NCBI GenBank assembly: GCA_025716855.1
Contig: JAIXMQ010000015.1
Span: 546,776 to 610,775, forward strand
Source of the DNA: Pilaira anomala
Taxonomy: Eukaryota; Mucoromycota; Mucoromycetes; Mucorales; Mucoraceae
Length of the DNA: 64,000 bases
Direction: 5' to 3'
Numbering within the stretch: position 1 is the first letter of the stretch; every line of letters starts with the position of its first letter. The notes beneath the pieces are model-generated. The model was not told the origin of the DNA, did not search any database, and was given only the letters and a program-made list of their open reading frames with translations. Shown piece after piece: positions 12,357-22,819 of the stretch. A program made the position numbers and the translations under genes.

Positions 12357-13261
12357 TTTTATATATCTCTCTTATCTCTTATTGATAAAATTTGACAAAA
12401 TAAAAGAGAGAAGGTTTTTCCTTTTTTTTTTTTTTTTTTTTTTGCTTTGAAGTTTGTGTGTAAGTATTTGTTGTTTTTCGCTCTCAGCGAACGCATTCGT
12501 GATGTCATTTTATTTGTACTTTTTATGTTTCGCCTGAGTCAAACTTTTGATGAAAGATCTTGATTAATTAGTTAAAAAACTTGAAAGTTATTTTGTCAAT
12601 CTATACCCCCATAAGTTCTCATACAAATCTTTTTGAATTGGGAGCATAAACTTAACTGTTGCCAAGTAAAAGAACTATGTATGCAGAGCCGTTTTATCAA
12701 GATTTTATTATCCGCTCATCTATATATCGATTGTAGAGTTTGTTAGATATCAATTTATGCTTAAACAGGATTGCTTAAAATTTCAAATAGCAAACAGCAT
12801 TATAAAATTAAGTTTAATTTATTAGTTTGTACTCACCTTACCTCCTGCATGTATTATAACATCTTGTCCGTTAATGCACTTGGTCGTGACTGTAGCGTGG
12901 CTTGCTCTTTATTCTCTTTTGTCAAGACGAGTGAATTGTAAAAAAAACGAAGTTACAATTAGTTTTTTACTATGTATATTTGATGTTTACCTAGTCTATT
13001 TATATTTAACATAATTCCTGTTAATTATTCGTTATTGACAACACAAAGTTCAGAGCTCACACAATCTTAACTTGATATCTTCAAGAATAAATTACATGAG
13101 CCATTGCACATCTACTTTATATTTTTTCATAAAAAAAACAGTAAAACAACCATATCTTGTTTAAAAAGAAGGTCTGTATAAATAGTCGAGCATCTTCTCT
13201 ATAACGCAACACAAAACTACATAAAAATAATTTGGAAGTATGTGCCTATGCCTAATTTATT
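12357..13261. other. Intergenic region upstream of UBR1
   Basis: The first 100 bases hold the UBR1 5' flank with a T-run (about 12422-12443). No intact gene is seen. On the minus strand around 12838-12905 one frame reads ATVTTKCINGQDVIIHAGG followed by a good donor (GTAAGGTGAG), so this may be an isolated exon relic. It is too short to assign. Confidence 0.5.
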
Positions 13262-15245
13262 GCCTCATGGGTCATACTACAAACAGATGAATACTACAGA
13301 ATTATGTATTTTATCACAAAAATAGATACACTCTTGAGTTTTAAAAAAGTATTTTATTTATTTAAAAAATTATTTTATTTATTTAAAAAAAGTTTATAAC
13401 TAAAAGAAAAAAAAAGATACTGTTCAGTTCTCCCTTTATACAAGAGATTAACAAGGACAACCACGCGAAGGTAAGTATCTATCTGTCCTCTTCTACCTTC
13501 TTTTGTTTTGTTTTTTGAAGCCCACTTCTCAAAAAAATAAAAAAAAAGGAGAGCGAAAAGAGAAAAAAGAAAACAAAATGAGCCCGTGCCTGCGATAGTG
13601 TGCTCGTCTGCGAACTCCCTTGACCTCCGCGTTATTCAGCTCCCCAGCTTCGTATCAACTAAACGCAGATTAGCTTTTCTTCTAGCCAAAGGAGGCATCA
13701 CACCGTTACTACCTAACAGGATTACTCGGGGTCAGAGTACGTAGCCTGTGGTACATGTTTCTAGACTACGCCTACCCGCGGGGGGTAATAAAATACACCG
13801 TTCTATGAAGCCTTTTTTTAGTGAGTAAAATGCTACTATTTTTTTTCAAAATAAGAATAGTGATTACTTGCCTTTGTTATTGAAGTGAGAAAGAAAGGAG
13901 AAAAAGTACTTTTTTTTTTTTTTTGGCTTTAAATACTTGATTCTCATGAAAAAAAAAAAAAATCTCTAAATTTGATTAATATAAACAAAAAGCCACAAGT
14001 AATCTTTGTAAAAATAAAACATCAGAAAGATGTGAAAAAAAAAATACTATTTCTTTTCTCACAACCATATGCATTAATGCGTATTAATATGAAAAAGATA
14101 CACACATATATGAATGCTTTTTGTATTATATTCGTTAGATGTTTGCAGCTTTACTTGACTCTTTTCTTTTTTTTTCTGGTTTTTATTTACTGTCTAGTTA
14201 CCTAAAAACGACATCATTATTTTTTTTTAACTGGAAAAAAGGCAATCATGATTTCGTAAACCACCAATCAAAAAGAATAATCATGCAATTTTTCTTATTA
14301 ATCAGATTATGCTGCATCAACAAAAAAGCGAATTCATCTAAAATAGACTGTTTAAAGTTGTTAGAATATAAGTAAATTTGAGTTGGTTCATTCAAGAACA
14401 TATACTTTTTTTTTACGTACCACTTTAAATTTGACGTGCATACATATTTGACGTATTACTGTGAAAGCATTTGTCTGATTTCAAGTGTTGTAATAAATTG
14501 TGGCACATGTATCTATATATTTATTTTAATAAAATAGAAACTTGACATTAATTCTTACTTTAGCAACGGGATTGTGTTCCGAGTGTTTATATGAAAAAAA
14601 AAAGTTGCTGAATTTGTGAAGTACATATTGTGTAACTAAGAAACAAAAAGCTTCTTGTTGATAAAGCATGAATTTTTTTTTCTATGTTAAACATGGTGTG
14701 GATTCTTTTTTTTTAAAATTATATGTACATAGATACATTGTTGTAATATCAAATGATGATACTTTGAAAGATCTTTTTTTTTGTGTATGTTTATAAAATA
14801 AGATACATGTATACATTTTTTATTTAAGTTAGGTTTGTTTTGTTTCGTATCTTTCCCAAATTATATACTTAATTGCGCAATTAAACAAGATGCTTTGATT
14901 ATTGTCAGGAGACATAGTAAAGAATTGGGTCTGCAAATGAGACTTTAGAAGAAATACATATTTGTGTATAACCATTTCTTATACAATCAACTCAATCAAG
15001 CAGAACTAAGATAAAAAAAATATCATGAAAAAGAAGGCATCCGGAATATAATTAAGAAGCAATCCTCTGGCAAATATTTGAATAAGATTATAATAGATGA
15101 AGACTTTTTTTTCTTTGAACTATATTCTATCAATAGCTTCTTTTTTCTATTTTAAGATAACTAATTTAATCGAAAAGTATGTATTAAGATCTCAAGTATG
15201 GTCATTCTCACAAAAAAAAAAAAAAAAAAAAAAAATAGTAAAAAG
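13262..15245 (+). repeat. Repeat unit A, copy 1 (direct copy of 35870-37845)
   Basis: Nearly the whole of this 2-kb stretch recurs in the same orientation at about 35870-37845. It starts at 'catgggtcatactaca' and runs through a GC-rich island (13583-13802), the segment 'gtttgcagctttacttgac', and the end near a poly-A tract at about 15212. Differences are mostly homopolymer length and scattered substitutions. Its left edge is present again, inverted, at 26378-26810. No transposase-like coding and no clear terminal repeats were seen, so the unit may be a segmental duplicate rather than an element. Confidence 0.85.
13583..13802 (+). other. GC-rich island inside unit A, unknown
   Basis: About 220 bases of roughly balanced base composition in AT-rich surroundings, starting 'gagcccgtgcctgcgatag' and ending in a C/G run. 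The copy at 36170-36386 is almost identical, better conserved than its flanks. One plus-strand frame is open for more than 50 codons (LPSFVSTKRRLAFLLAKGGI within it) but lacks an ATG and hits a stop before the end. I recognise neither a tRNA, an rRNA nor a protein family. It may be a transcribed noncoding sequence or an old exon. Confidence 0.5.
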
Positions 15246-17475
15246 TTCATGCCCTATAAACACCCCAATAATAGACTACACACACTCCAAAATTAAGCCC
15301 TGGAAATCTTTCATGTCAAAGTAAAGTCCTTCAATATTAACTATTTTATTATACAATACTATATCCAGAAAATTTTAAATTTATATGGGCAGATGATTGT
15401 ATATAAAGATGTAGTTTTTTATATGTAAAAAATATACTTTCTCTAACAAAAACTGTTTTCCTTACATGCACTACAAATGGAGAGTGCATGTAGCATGGTC
15501 TACACACACCTCGTTTTTTCGGTCCCAGAAATCCAAATTTTGACAAAAAATACCTTCTTGTCAAAGTAGAATCCCTCTATATCAACTATTTTATTAAACA
15601 GTATGATATACAGAAAGTGCAGAATTTAAAGGCGCATCTTTCTAAATAATTCGATTTATATTATCAGAAACAGAAAATATACTTGCCCTAATAAAAACTT
15701 TATTTCGTTTTCTGACAATAAACATAAATAATTATTATTACTTAGCTTTGATTTTTACATCATTAGAAAGAGCGCAAAATTCTACATGTGTCATTAAAAG
15801 GCCAAGCTTTAAAACCTTTTTAATCTAAAGATGTATGGATATTTCTGAATTTTGAAAAAATCCATAGGGGGGGACTAGCAAATTTTTCTAAAAAATGGAA
15901 TTTTTTTCACAGCTTGAAAAAAAATAAAATTAGAAATGCAGATATATCTTTGTATTTAAATGGTTTTAAAGTTTAGCTTTTTATTGATGTCTAAGGTAGA
16001 ATTTGACGCTCTTTCGAATGGTGTAATAATAAAAGTAACATAATTAGAAAGTTTAATAGTCATTGCGAGAAAGCACAGCTTCTATTAGGGCATGTATATA
16101 TTTTATATACAAGATAATAAATCTAAATGCATAGAAATTTTAGTTTTCAAATTCTACATTTTTGGAATATAACATTGTCTAACAAAATACGTCTGTATCC
16201 TGATTTGGTTTTTTTCCTGTTTTTGGACCTAAAAATTGAGATTTAGGTCCAAATTTCTTTCTTTTCAAATTAAAGTCTTTTATTTCATCTATTCAATTAT
16301 ACAATATAATATACAATCAATGCATAATTTAAAGGCGCATCTTTCTACAGTGCATCTATTCTTAAATCGTATTTTTTTAAAAAACGGACATTCACAGTTT
16401 TTCGGTTTAAACTCAGTTTTTATGTAAAAAAGTTACTCATTTAGAAAATTTTCACATCTTTTGATAGTTTAAACCAATAAAACACATTTAAATATTTTGT
16501 ATGAACTCAAATAATGTGAGTAAATTATTTTTATTGACTCAAAAAAAGTTAATCATGTGATTTTAAGGTTTGGAAAACTTCTTCGATCCCAATTTTGTCG
16601 ATGTCAATTTTTGAAGCTTCTTCTTGTAACAGTTTAAAAATCGGTATAACCACAAACTGTAATGTTATTGGCTGTTACTGCTCTTATATGATTTTTGGGT
16701 GCCAAAATAGACGGACATTTTCGAGTCAGCCCTGCTATTAAGTCGATATTTTATCAACTTATTTAGAAATTTTTTTTTATCAAAATTAAATTTCTGTTTT
16801 CATACATTTCTTTAACAGGTTTAATATAAAAGGTCTATGTTTATTCTAAATGACTAACTTACTTTTTTCGGTAGTAAATTTAGAATTTTATAAAAAAAAA
16901 TTGCTAGGGCTAAAAATTTTCGATTTAAGAATAGATGCACTGTATTGATTTAGAATTACTATTTTTTATGTAGAAAATATACCTGTCCTAACAAAAACTG
17001 TATATCGTTTTTTCATAATACCGATTAATATTTGTTATTATTTTACTTTGCTTTTTACATCATTAAAAAGAGCGTCAAATTCTACATATATCGTTAAAAA
17101 GCCAAGCTTTAAAACCTTTTCAATATCAAGATATATCCACATTTCTGAATTTTGAAAAAATCCCAAGGTCGGGAATGGCTGATTTTTGCCTAAAAATACA
17201 CTTTTCCCCCCCTTTCCGATGATTTGATTGGCTCAAAGGTTTTTTGCTATAACAAAATAATCATGTCTACAATACCACCTTTTTCTTTATCAGAAAAATT
17301 ATTAAACATGTAATGTAGTGTAAGATATTTGCTACCGTATACGGTAGTAGTTTTATAACTATAAGTGCTCGTTTTTTCTTTAAAAAAAAACTGGATGTTT
17401 TGGGGAAAACAAATGGATTGTTAGTATTAGGAAATTATGCATAATGGGTGATGTTTAATTCTACCTTTCATTATG
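15246..17475 (+). repeat. Foldback-like AT-rich repeat (unit B), copy 1
   Basis: The block begins 'taagccctggaaa-cttt' and carries several diverged monomers marked by 'tcaaagta-aagtcc', 'aaggcgcatctttcta' and 'atatacttgccctaa'. At about 15840-15900 the pattern turns round: the element mark 'tttttacatcattagaaaga' on one side appears as its reverse complement ('cgctctttcgaatg') at about 16010, giving inverted arms around a short spacer ('ggggggactagcaaattttt'). Matching blocks lie at 20345-21985 and 37846-39240. A separate 595-bp element is inserted at 16348-16942. No coding capacity is seen. Confidence 0.8.
16348..16942. mobile_element. Tc1/mariner-like MITE, 595 bp, TA target duplication
   Basis: The segment is bounded by a 22-base perfect terminal inverted repeat beginning CAGTGCATCTATTC and flanked on both sides by TA (16346-16347 and 16943-16944). 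The paralogous repeat copies at about 38932 and 21440 run straight through ('catctttctattgatttag' and 'catctttctattaatttag'), so they show the uninterrupted empty site with a single TA. The interior has no transposase frame. TIRs starting CAGT plus a TA duplication are the hallmark of Tc1/mariner-mobilised elements; the non-autonomous status follows from the lack of coding. Confidence 0.88.
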
Positions 17476-17707
17476 ATCTATTTACCATTCCTTTTTTTTT
17501 AAGATACATGTTATTTAGTTACTACTTACCAAACAATTTTTATGAAGCCTTGTGTTGTGTTAAAAAGAATATGTTTCATTATTTATATAATGAACTTCTT
17601 TTGATACAAGATATGATTGTTTTATTGTTATTTTTTTTGGGAGAAAAGAAAGTGGATGGATGATGGAATTTCTCTTATTATAAATCTTCTCCGCTTATGT
17701 CTCATAC

Positions 17708-17738
<31 letters not shown>

Positions 17739-17894
17739 GTACTGTATCTTTACTCGATATTGAAAAAGGCATCTGTTAAAGACTAATTTATAATATATTT
17801 TTAGTCATCTGAAGAAACTAAACAACTGCCAAAGATATAAAAGACTTTTTTATGACACCAAATAATTTTTTTAGAAAATTTTTTTATTTTTATT
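17476..17894. other. Intergenic spacer with T29 tract
   Basis: No gene seen. It contains a run of 29 T (17710-17738) and then AT-rich sequence that serves as the 3' flank of the secreted-protein gene on the minus strand. Confidence 0.55.
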
Positions 17895-18598
17895 TTAACA
17901 AACGGAATATCTACATCGCGTTTTATGTCTGCTTACTCTTGGTCTCACAAAAGTGAGATACAAGAGTATTACAAAAATTGTTAAAGAACAACGGTTATAA
18001 AGATAACCGCTGTCCCAAAGCAATTTTTTTGAGACAACCAACAGGTTATGGAACGAACCTTTTACTGCCAGAGTAAAAGGCTCACCTGTTGGGATGAGCC
18101 CGAGCTTGAAGGTAGGGGAGGCAGGAAGAGGACAAAAGGGAGAGGCGGAAAGAGGACAGACAGGTTCATTTATCAACAAACCCATCACCAGGATGGGTTT
18201 GCAAGTGCCATGAGAGACGGGACAAACAGGAGGGACGGGAAAGACAGGCTTGTTTAAAACAAAGATTTCTTTTGAGGGATCCTTAAGAACAAAAAGAGCT
18301 TTTGGTTGCTCTTTTTTCCAACAAACGTCCGGGGTGGATGCTTCTTTGAACAAAGCTATCGTTGAGGGAGCCTTACAAACCTCGGAAGAGGCTTCTTGTA
18401 CCCATGCTGGTACAGCGTCAATCTTGGGAACAAAGTTGCAATGAGCAACCTTATAATCCTCAAAGAGGAAAGAAGCAGGGGCTATATAAATATAAAAAAA
18501 AATGAGTATCAACTTACATGAAATATATAGTCATTGCGGATGTACTTACGAAAAACAAAGCTAATTGCTGAGATGATGTAGCAGAGCAAGGGAAGCAT
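17895..18598 (-). CDS. Predicted secreted Cys/Pro-containing protein, unknown family
   Basis: Two exons on the minus strand (18550-18598 and 17895-18481; donor GTAAGT, acceptor TATAG) give 211 residues. The first exon encodes a typical signal peptide core, MLPLLCYIISAISFVF, and the mature part starts near PPASFLFEDYKVAHCNF. The middle has a run of Pro/Cys motifs (PVFPVPPVCPV, then NEPVCPLSASPFCPLPASP, about residues 107-147), where spaced cysteines could form disulfides. I do not recognise the family. A minor alternative donor lies 32 bases further downstream. The gene stands alone between repeat blocks, with local base composition clearly higher in GC than its surroundings. The opposite strand has shorter open frames (18048-18444) without a signal sequence; I prefer the minus strand because the signal peptide is created exactly by the splice. 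Confidence 0.62.
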
Positions 18599-19789
18599 CT
18601 TAATTAAACTGTTATGGAGAGAGAGAAAAAAAAAGGAAAAGGAAAAGAAAAAAGTAAATGCTTATATAGTAAAATCCATAGAGCATATCTTTGACTGTTA
18701 CACTTTTCATGCAAAAAAAAAAAAAAAAAAAAAAAAAATTTTTTTTGATTGATATGGTAATTCTGATAAAAGAGCTTGTTATGAAGTAATCAATATTCAT
18801 ATTTTTTCCTCGGAATTCTTTCATGATAACTATATCATGATATAAACAGTGATTACTATTAAAAAAAAAAGAAGGAGGTAAATTTTTTTTTTCTACTTCC
18901 GGAAACTTCAAATAAACAAAACGAAAATATTCATAAGATATTGTTTTGAAAGCCAATAGGATTAGAGAAAAAAGGAGATAAACCTACATTTTAGTCTAGC
19001 TCTTTTCTTATTTTAGGACAAGCTCAAAAAAATTTTCTTTTGTCATATGTTTTTCCGTCTTTATTTATTTATTGAATATATTACCACAACACAAGTTGTC
19101 TAGACCCATTATCGGCGACTCGGCTTCTCACACTGATAGAGTGGATGATGTTTTTTGATTGATTTTTGTGTACATATTTGTCTTTTTTTTTTTTTTTGAT
19201 AGCTTTTATGTGAGTACAAATACGCCAAAAAAAATTTTTTTTTGCAATCTGTAACGTATGACACTTCACTTTCCATATGCACTTATATCTATTTCTATAT
19301 ACTTATACATGTAATTATCCGGGATTATATTTTCAGATTAAGCAATAGATACAATTTAAAGAGAAAAATTATTATTATACTACCATGTAATATGATTATT
19401 TATTTATTTGTTTTTTTTTTAAAAAAAAAAAAAACGAAATATCCAATGGCCTTACTTAAATACATATAATATCAATAGCCTAGTATCTATCTAGATTCAA
19501 TCTTTTGTAATAAAGAAGTTTATTATAATTATAAAAAAAAAAGTAGTTAGTTATATGTGAAAAAAAAAGCATTTTTAATTTTTCAGCTTGAAAGAGTATG
19601 TAACTATGTTTGTCTTGTCTGGAATATTAACTTACAGTGCAAGCAAAGCTTTAATAAGAATATAAATAACAATTTAGAGTATATAAGGTCAACAAGACTT
19701 TACGGATTGAGTCTCTGCTTATGGCTTTATACATCATGTAAACTTTTCAATATTGTCGAGTGATTTGTTAGAGAAAAAGACTGTAGCCA
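18599..19789. other. AT-rich intergenic region
   Basis: The first 400 bases are the likely promoter side of the secreted-protein gene, with purine-rich tracts and an A27 run at about 18714-18740. No protein-like frame with a recognisable motif is seen in the rest. Confidence 0.5.
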
Positions 19790-20262
19790 AGTTTTTTACT
19801 CTTAACAGAGAAAACCTCGTAGCCAATCAAATCGTCTAAAAAGGAAGGAAAAGTGTATTTTTAGGCAAAAATCAGCCATTCCCGACCTTGGGATTTTTTC
19901 AAAAATCAGAAATGTGGATACATCTTGGCATTAGTGAGACTTAGACTATATCTTTTTAAACGTTTCTAATACAGAATTTGACGCTCTTTTGAATGGTGTA
20001 AAACGAAAAGTAAAGTAATTACAAAGATTTATATTACTATGAAAAAGTCGAATTACGGTTTTTGTTAGGGCAGGTATATTTTCATATCTAAAGTATGAAT
20101 CCAAATATATAAAAAATGCGCTTTAAATTCTGCATCGATTGTATATCATATTGTATATTAGAATAATTGATTTAAGATGACTTTAATTTGACAAGAAAGA
20201 AAATTTTGTCCATATCTCGATTTTTTTCCCATTTTAGGGGTAAAAAACGGGGCGTCCATAGG
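19790..20262 (-). repeat. Single arm of unit B, reverse orientation
   Basis: It reads as the reverse complement of the right-hand arm at 17150-17345 ('gccaatcaaatcgtct', 'ggcaaaaatcagccattccc', 'gacgctcttttgaatggtgt', 'agggcaggtatatttt') and ends 'ggggtaaaaaacggggcgtc' (20236-20255). The same end, in the same order, closes the copy at 34740-35195. Confidence 0.75.
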
Positions 20263-20344
20263 GTGTAGTGTCTAGTTTTTCATAGGGTGTAACGTTTTCA
20301 CTCTGCTTAAAGCCTATGTGACACCCCGTTTGTTTTACCCTAAA
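20263..20344. repeat. Inverted junction between two unit B ends
   Basis: The end 'taaaaaacggggcgtccata' (20241-20260) faces an imperfect reverse complement (about 20306-20340, reading 'tatgtgacaccccgtttgtt' then 'ttaccctaaaat'), with about 50 bases between. This is what two repeat ends meeting head to head would leave. The spacer itself shows 'catagggtgtaacg', similar to the bases just before it. Confidence 0.6.
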
Positions 20345-21985
20345 ATAAGCGCGCCTCATATAAACTACACACACTACTTTAATATCTATACACACCACAT
20401 ATTTAAGCCCTGGAAAATTTTCATGTCAAAGTAAAGTCCTTCAATATTAACTATTCTATTATACAATACTATATCCAAAAATTTTAAATTTAGATGGGCA
20501 GATGATTATATAAAAGATATATTTTTTTATATGTAAAAAATATACTTTCTCTAACAAAAACTGTTTTCCTTACATGCACTACAAATGGAGAGTGCATGTA
20601 GCATGGTCTATATACACCTCGTTTTTCAGCCCAGAAATCAAAATTTTGACAAAAAATACCTTCTTGTCAAAGTAGAAGTCCCTCTAAATCAACTATTTCA
20701 TTAAACAATATGATATACAGAAAGTGCAGAATTTGAAGGCGCATCTTTCTATATATTTGATTTATATTATTGGAAACAGAAAATATACTTGCCCTAACAA
20801 AAACTTAATCGTTTTCTCACAATAACCATTAATATTTGTAATTATTTTATTTTGATTTTTACATCATTCGAAAGAGTGCAAAATTTGTATTTACCGTTAA
20901 AAGAGCAAGCGTGAAACCTTTTAATGTAAAGATATATCTACCTTTCTGATTTTTGAAAAAATCCATAGGGGGGGACTAGCAAATTTTTCTAAAAAATGGA
21001 ATTTTTTTCACAGCTTAAAAAAAAATAAAAATTAGAAATGTAGATATATCTTTGTATTTAAATGGTTTTAAAGTTTAGCTTTTATTGATGTCTAAGGTAG
21101 AATTTTACGCTCTTTCGAATGATGCAAAAATCAAAGTAACATAATAACATAGTTTAATAGTCATTGCGAGAAAGCACAGCTTCTATTAGGACATGTATAT
21201 TTTTTATATACAAGATAATAAACTAAATGCATAGAAATCTTAGTTTTCAAATTCTACATTTTGGAATATAACATTGTCTAACAAAATATGTCTGTATCCT
21301 GATTTGGTTTTTTTCCTGTTTTTGGACCTAAAAATTGAGATTTGGGTCTAAATTTCTTTCTTTTCAAATTAAAGTCTTTTATTTTACCTATTCTATTATA
21401 CAATATAATATACAATCGATGCATAATTTAAAGGCACATCTTTCTATTAATTTAGAATTATTATTTTATTTGTAAAAAATATACTTGCCTAGCAAAAACT
21501 GTATATCGTTTTGTCGTAATACCTATAAATATCTATTACTATTTTAATTTGATTTTTACATCATTGGAAAGAGCAAAAAATTCTACATATATCCTTAAAA
21601 AGCCAAGCTTTAATAGCATTTCCATGTAAAGATACATATACATTTCTAATTTTAAAAAAAATCCAAAGGTCGGGTATGGATAAATTTTGGCTAAAAATGT
21701 AGTTTTTCTTTAGTTTTCCGATGATTTGATTGGCTCAATTTTTTTTTCGCTACAACAAAAAAATCATGTCTACAATACCTCGTTTTCCTTTATTAAAAGA
21801 CTAATTAAAGTCAGTAAAATATATAATATAGCGTAAAGGTTTTACTATTATAAGGCAACAATAGTTTTAAAAGGGCTTATTTTATCGTTAAAAAAAACAT
21901 GATTTTGAGGGAAAAAATGGGTGGATGATGGAGTTTCTAGTATTAGGAAATCCAGGAAGGTGATGTTTAATTGTTATCTGTTTAT
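20345..21985 (+). repeat. Foldback-like AT-rich repeat (unit B), copy 2
   Basis: Same order of landmarks as 15246-17475: 'taagccctggaaaattttc', the 'ttacatgcactacaaatgga' hairpin, 'cataggggggga', the inverted arm with 'cgctctttcgaatgatg', 'ttttggacctaaaaattgag', then the terminal 'gatgatttgattggctc'. It lacks the MITE and preserves the empty TA site at about 21440. It ends near 'gtattaggaaat--ggtgatg' (about 21950), shared with 17430-17455. Noncoding. Confidence 0.8.
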
Positions 21986-22819
21986 AGTGACTAATTATAA
22001 AAGATCCGAAATCAAAAAATCGCTTGCTATGCATAAAAACTATCGAAAAATCTTTTCTTTTTCTCAAAGGGTCTGCTAATTTTATTACATATCTCGAATA
22101 TATCTCATTTCAATTTGTATAATTTCTTTACTCTGACATATGTAATCAATGCCAGCAACAAGAGTTTTAAGCAAGCATAAATATAGCTTAAAATTTTATT
22201 TCGCTCCCAGGTAAAAACGAAGCAAAGTATTTAGTATAATTTCATTTAATCCCGGCAACTACTCTAAAAACAAATAAAATCAAATTGAAAATATAGAAAC
22301 GACAATTAATCGATTTTTGCAGCAATCTCTTTTGCGAGATATGGTTCAGCCATTACTTAATTAGGAACGGCCTGAACCAATTTTCCCGGATCTATAAATC
22401 GTGAAATATGCTCGTGACAGCAAATATGTGATATAGAAATTGCCTTTTGAGGTTTTTATTCGCCAGCTTTAGGGGAGGTAACGCACTTCAAAGAAGATTT
22501 GGAAATTTCTATTCCCGATCTACAAGTTAAAAAACAAGAAAACACGAAAAAAAATATTCTGTTACATATTAGCACATGCAACTCTTTATTGCTTAAGGTT
22601 TTTATAGAGTTCATTTATCAATTTAGTTTACCCAATGCTGTAAGAACAAAATATTGTTTTTGATCTTTTCGTTCTTAGAATTACAAAAAAAAAGAGGCAT
22701 AACATTTATCATGGATACATATAAAACAGGTTGAGAAAACGTTTATTTAAATAGTCATTTTATAAATCGATTCATGAAGAAGTGTTCATTATCAAAAAAA
22801 AAAAAAAAAAAGGGCGTGC
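21986..22819. other. Intergenic region, 3' side of the ECH gene
   Basis: No recognisable gene. The central part (22300-22520) has less biased composition than its flanks but all frames are interrupted. The last 100 bases are poly-A rich and form the 3' flank of the dienoyl-CoA isomerase gene. Confidence 0.45.

Noticed and set aside
13583..13802. tRNA, 5S or other standard RNA gene in the GC island
   Set aside because: No A/B box pair, no cloverleaf or known rRNA sequence could be found by eye on either strand.
18048..18444. Plus-strand frames opposite the secreted-protein gene
   Set aside because: Shorter, without a signal peptide, and Arg/Gly-rich in the manner of an antisense reading; the minus-strand gene is supported by a splice that creates a signal peptide.
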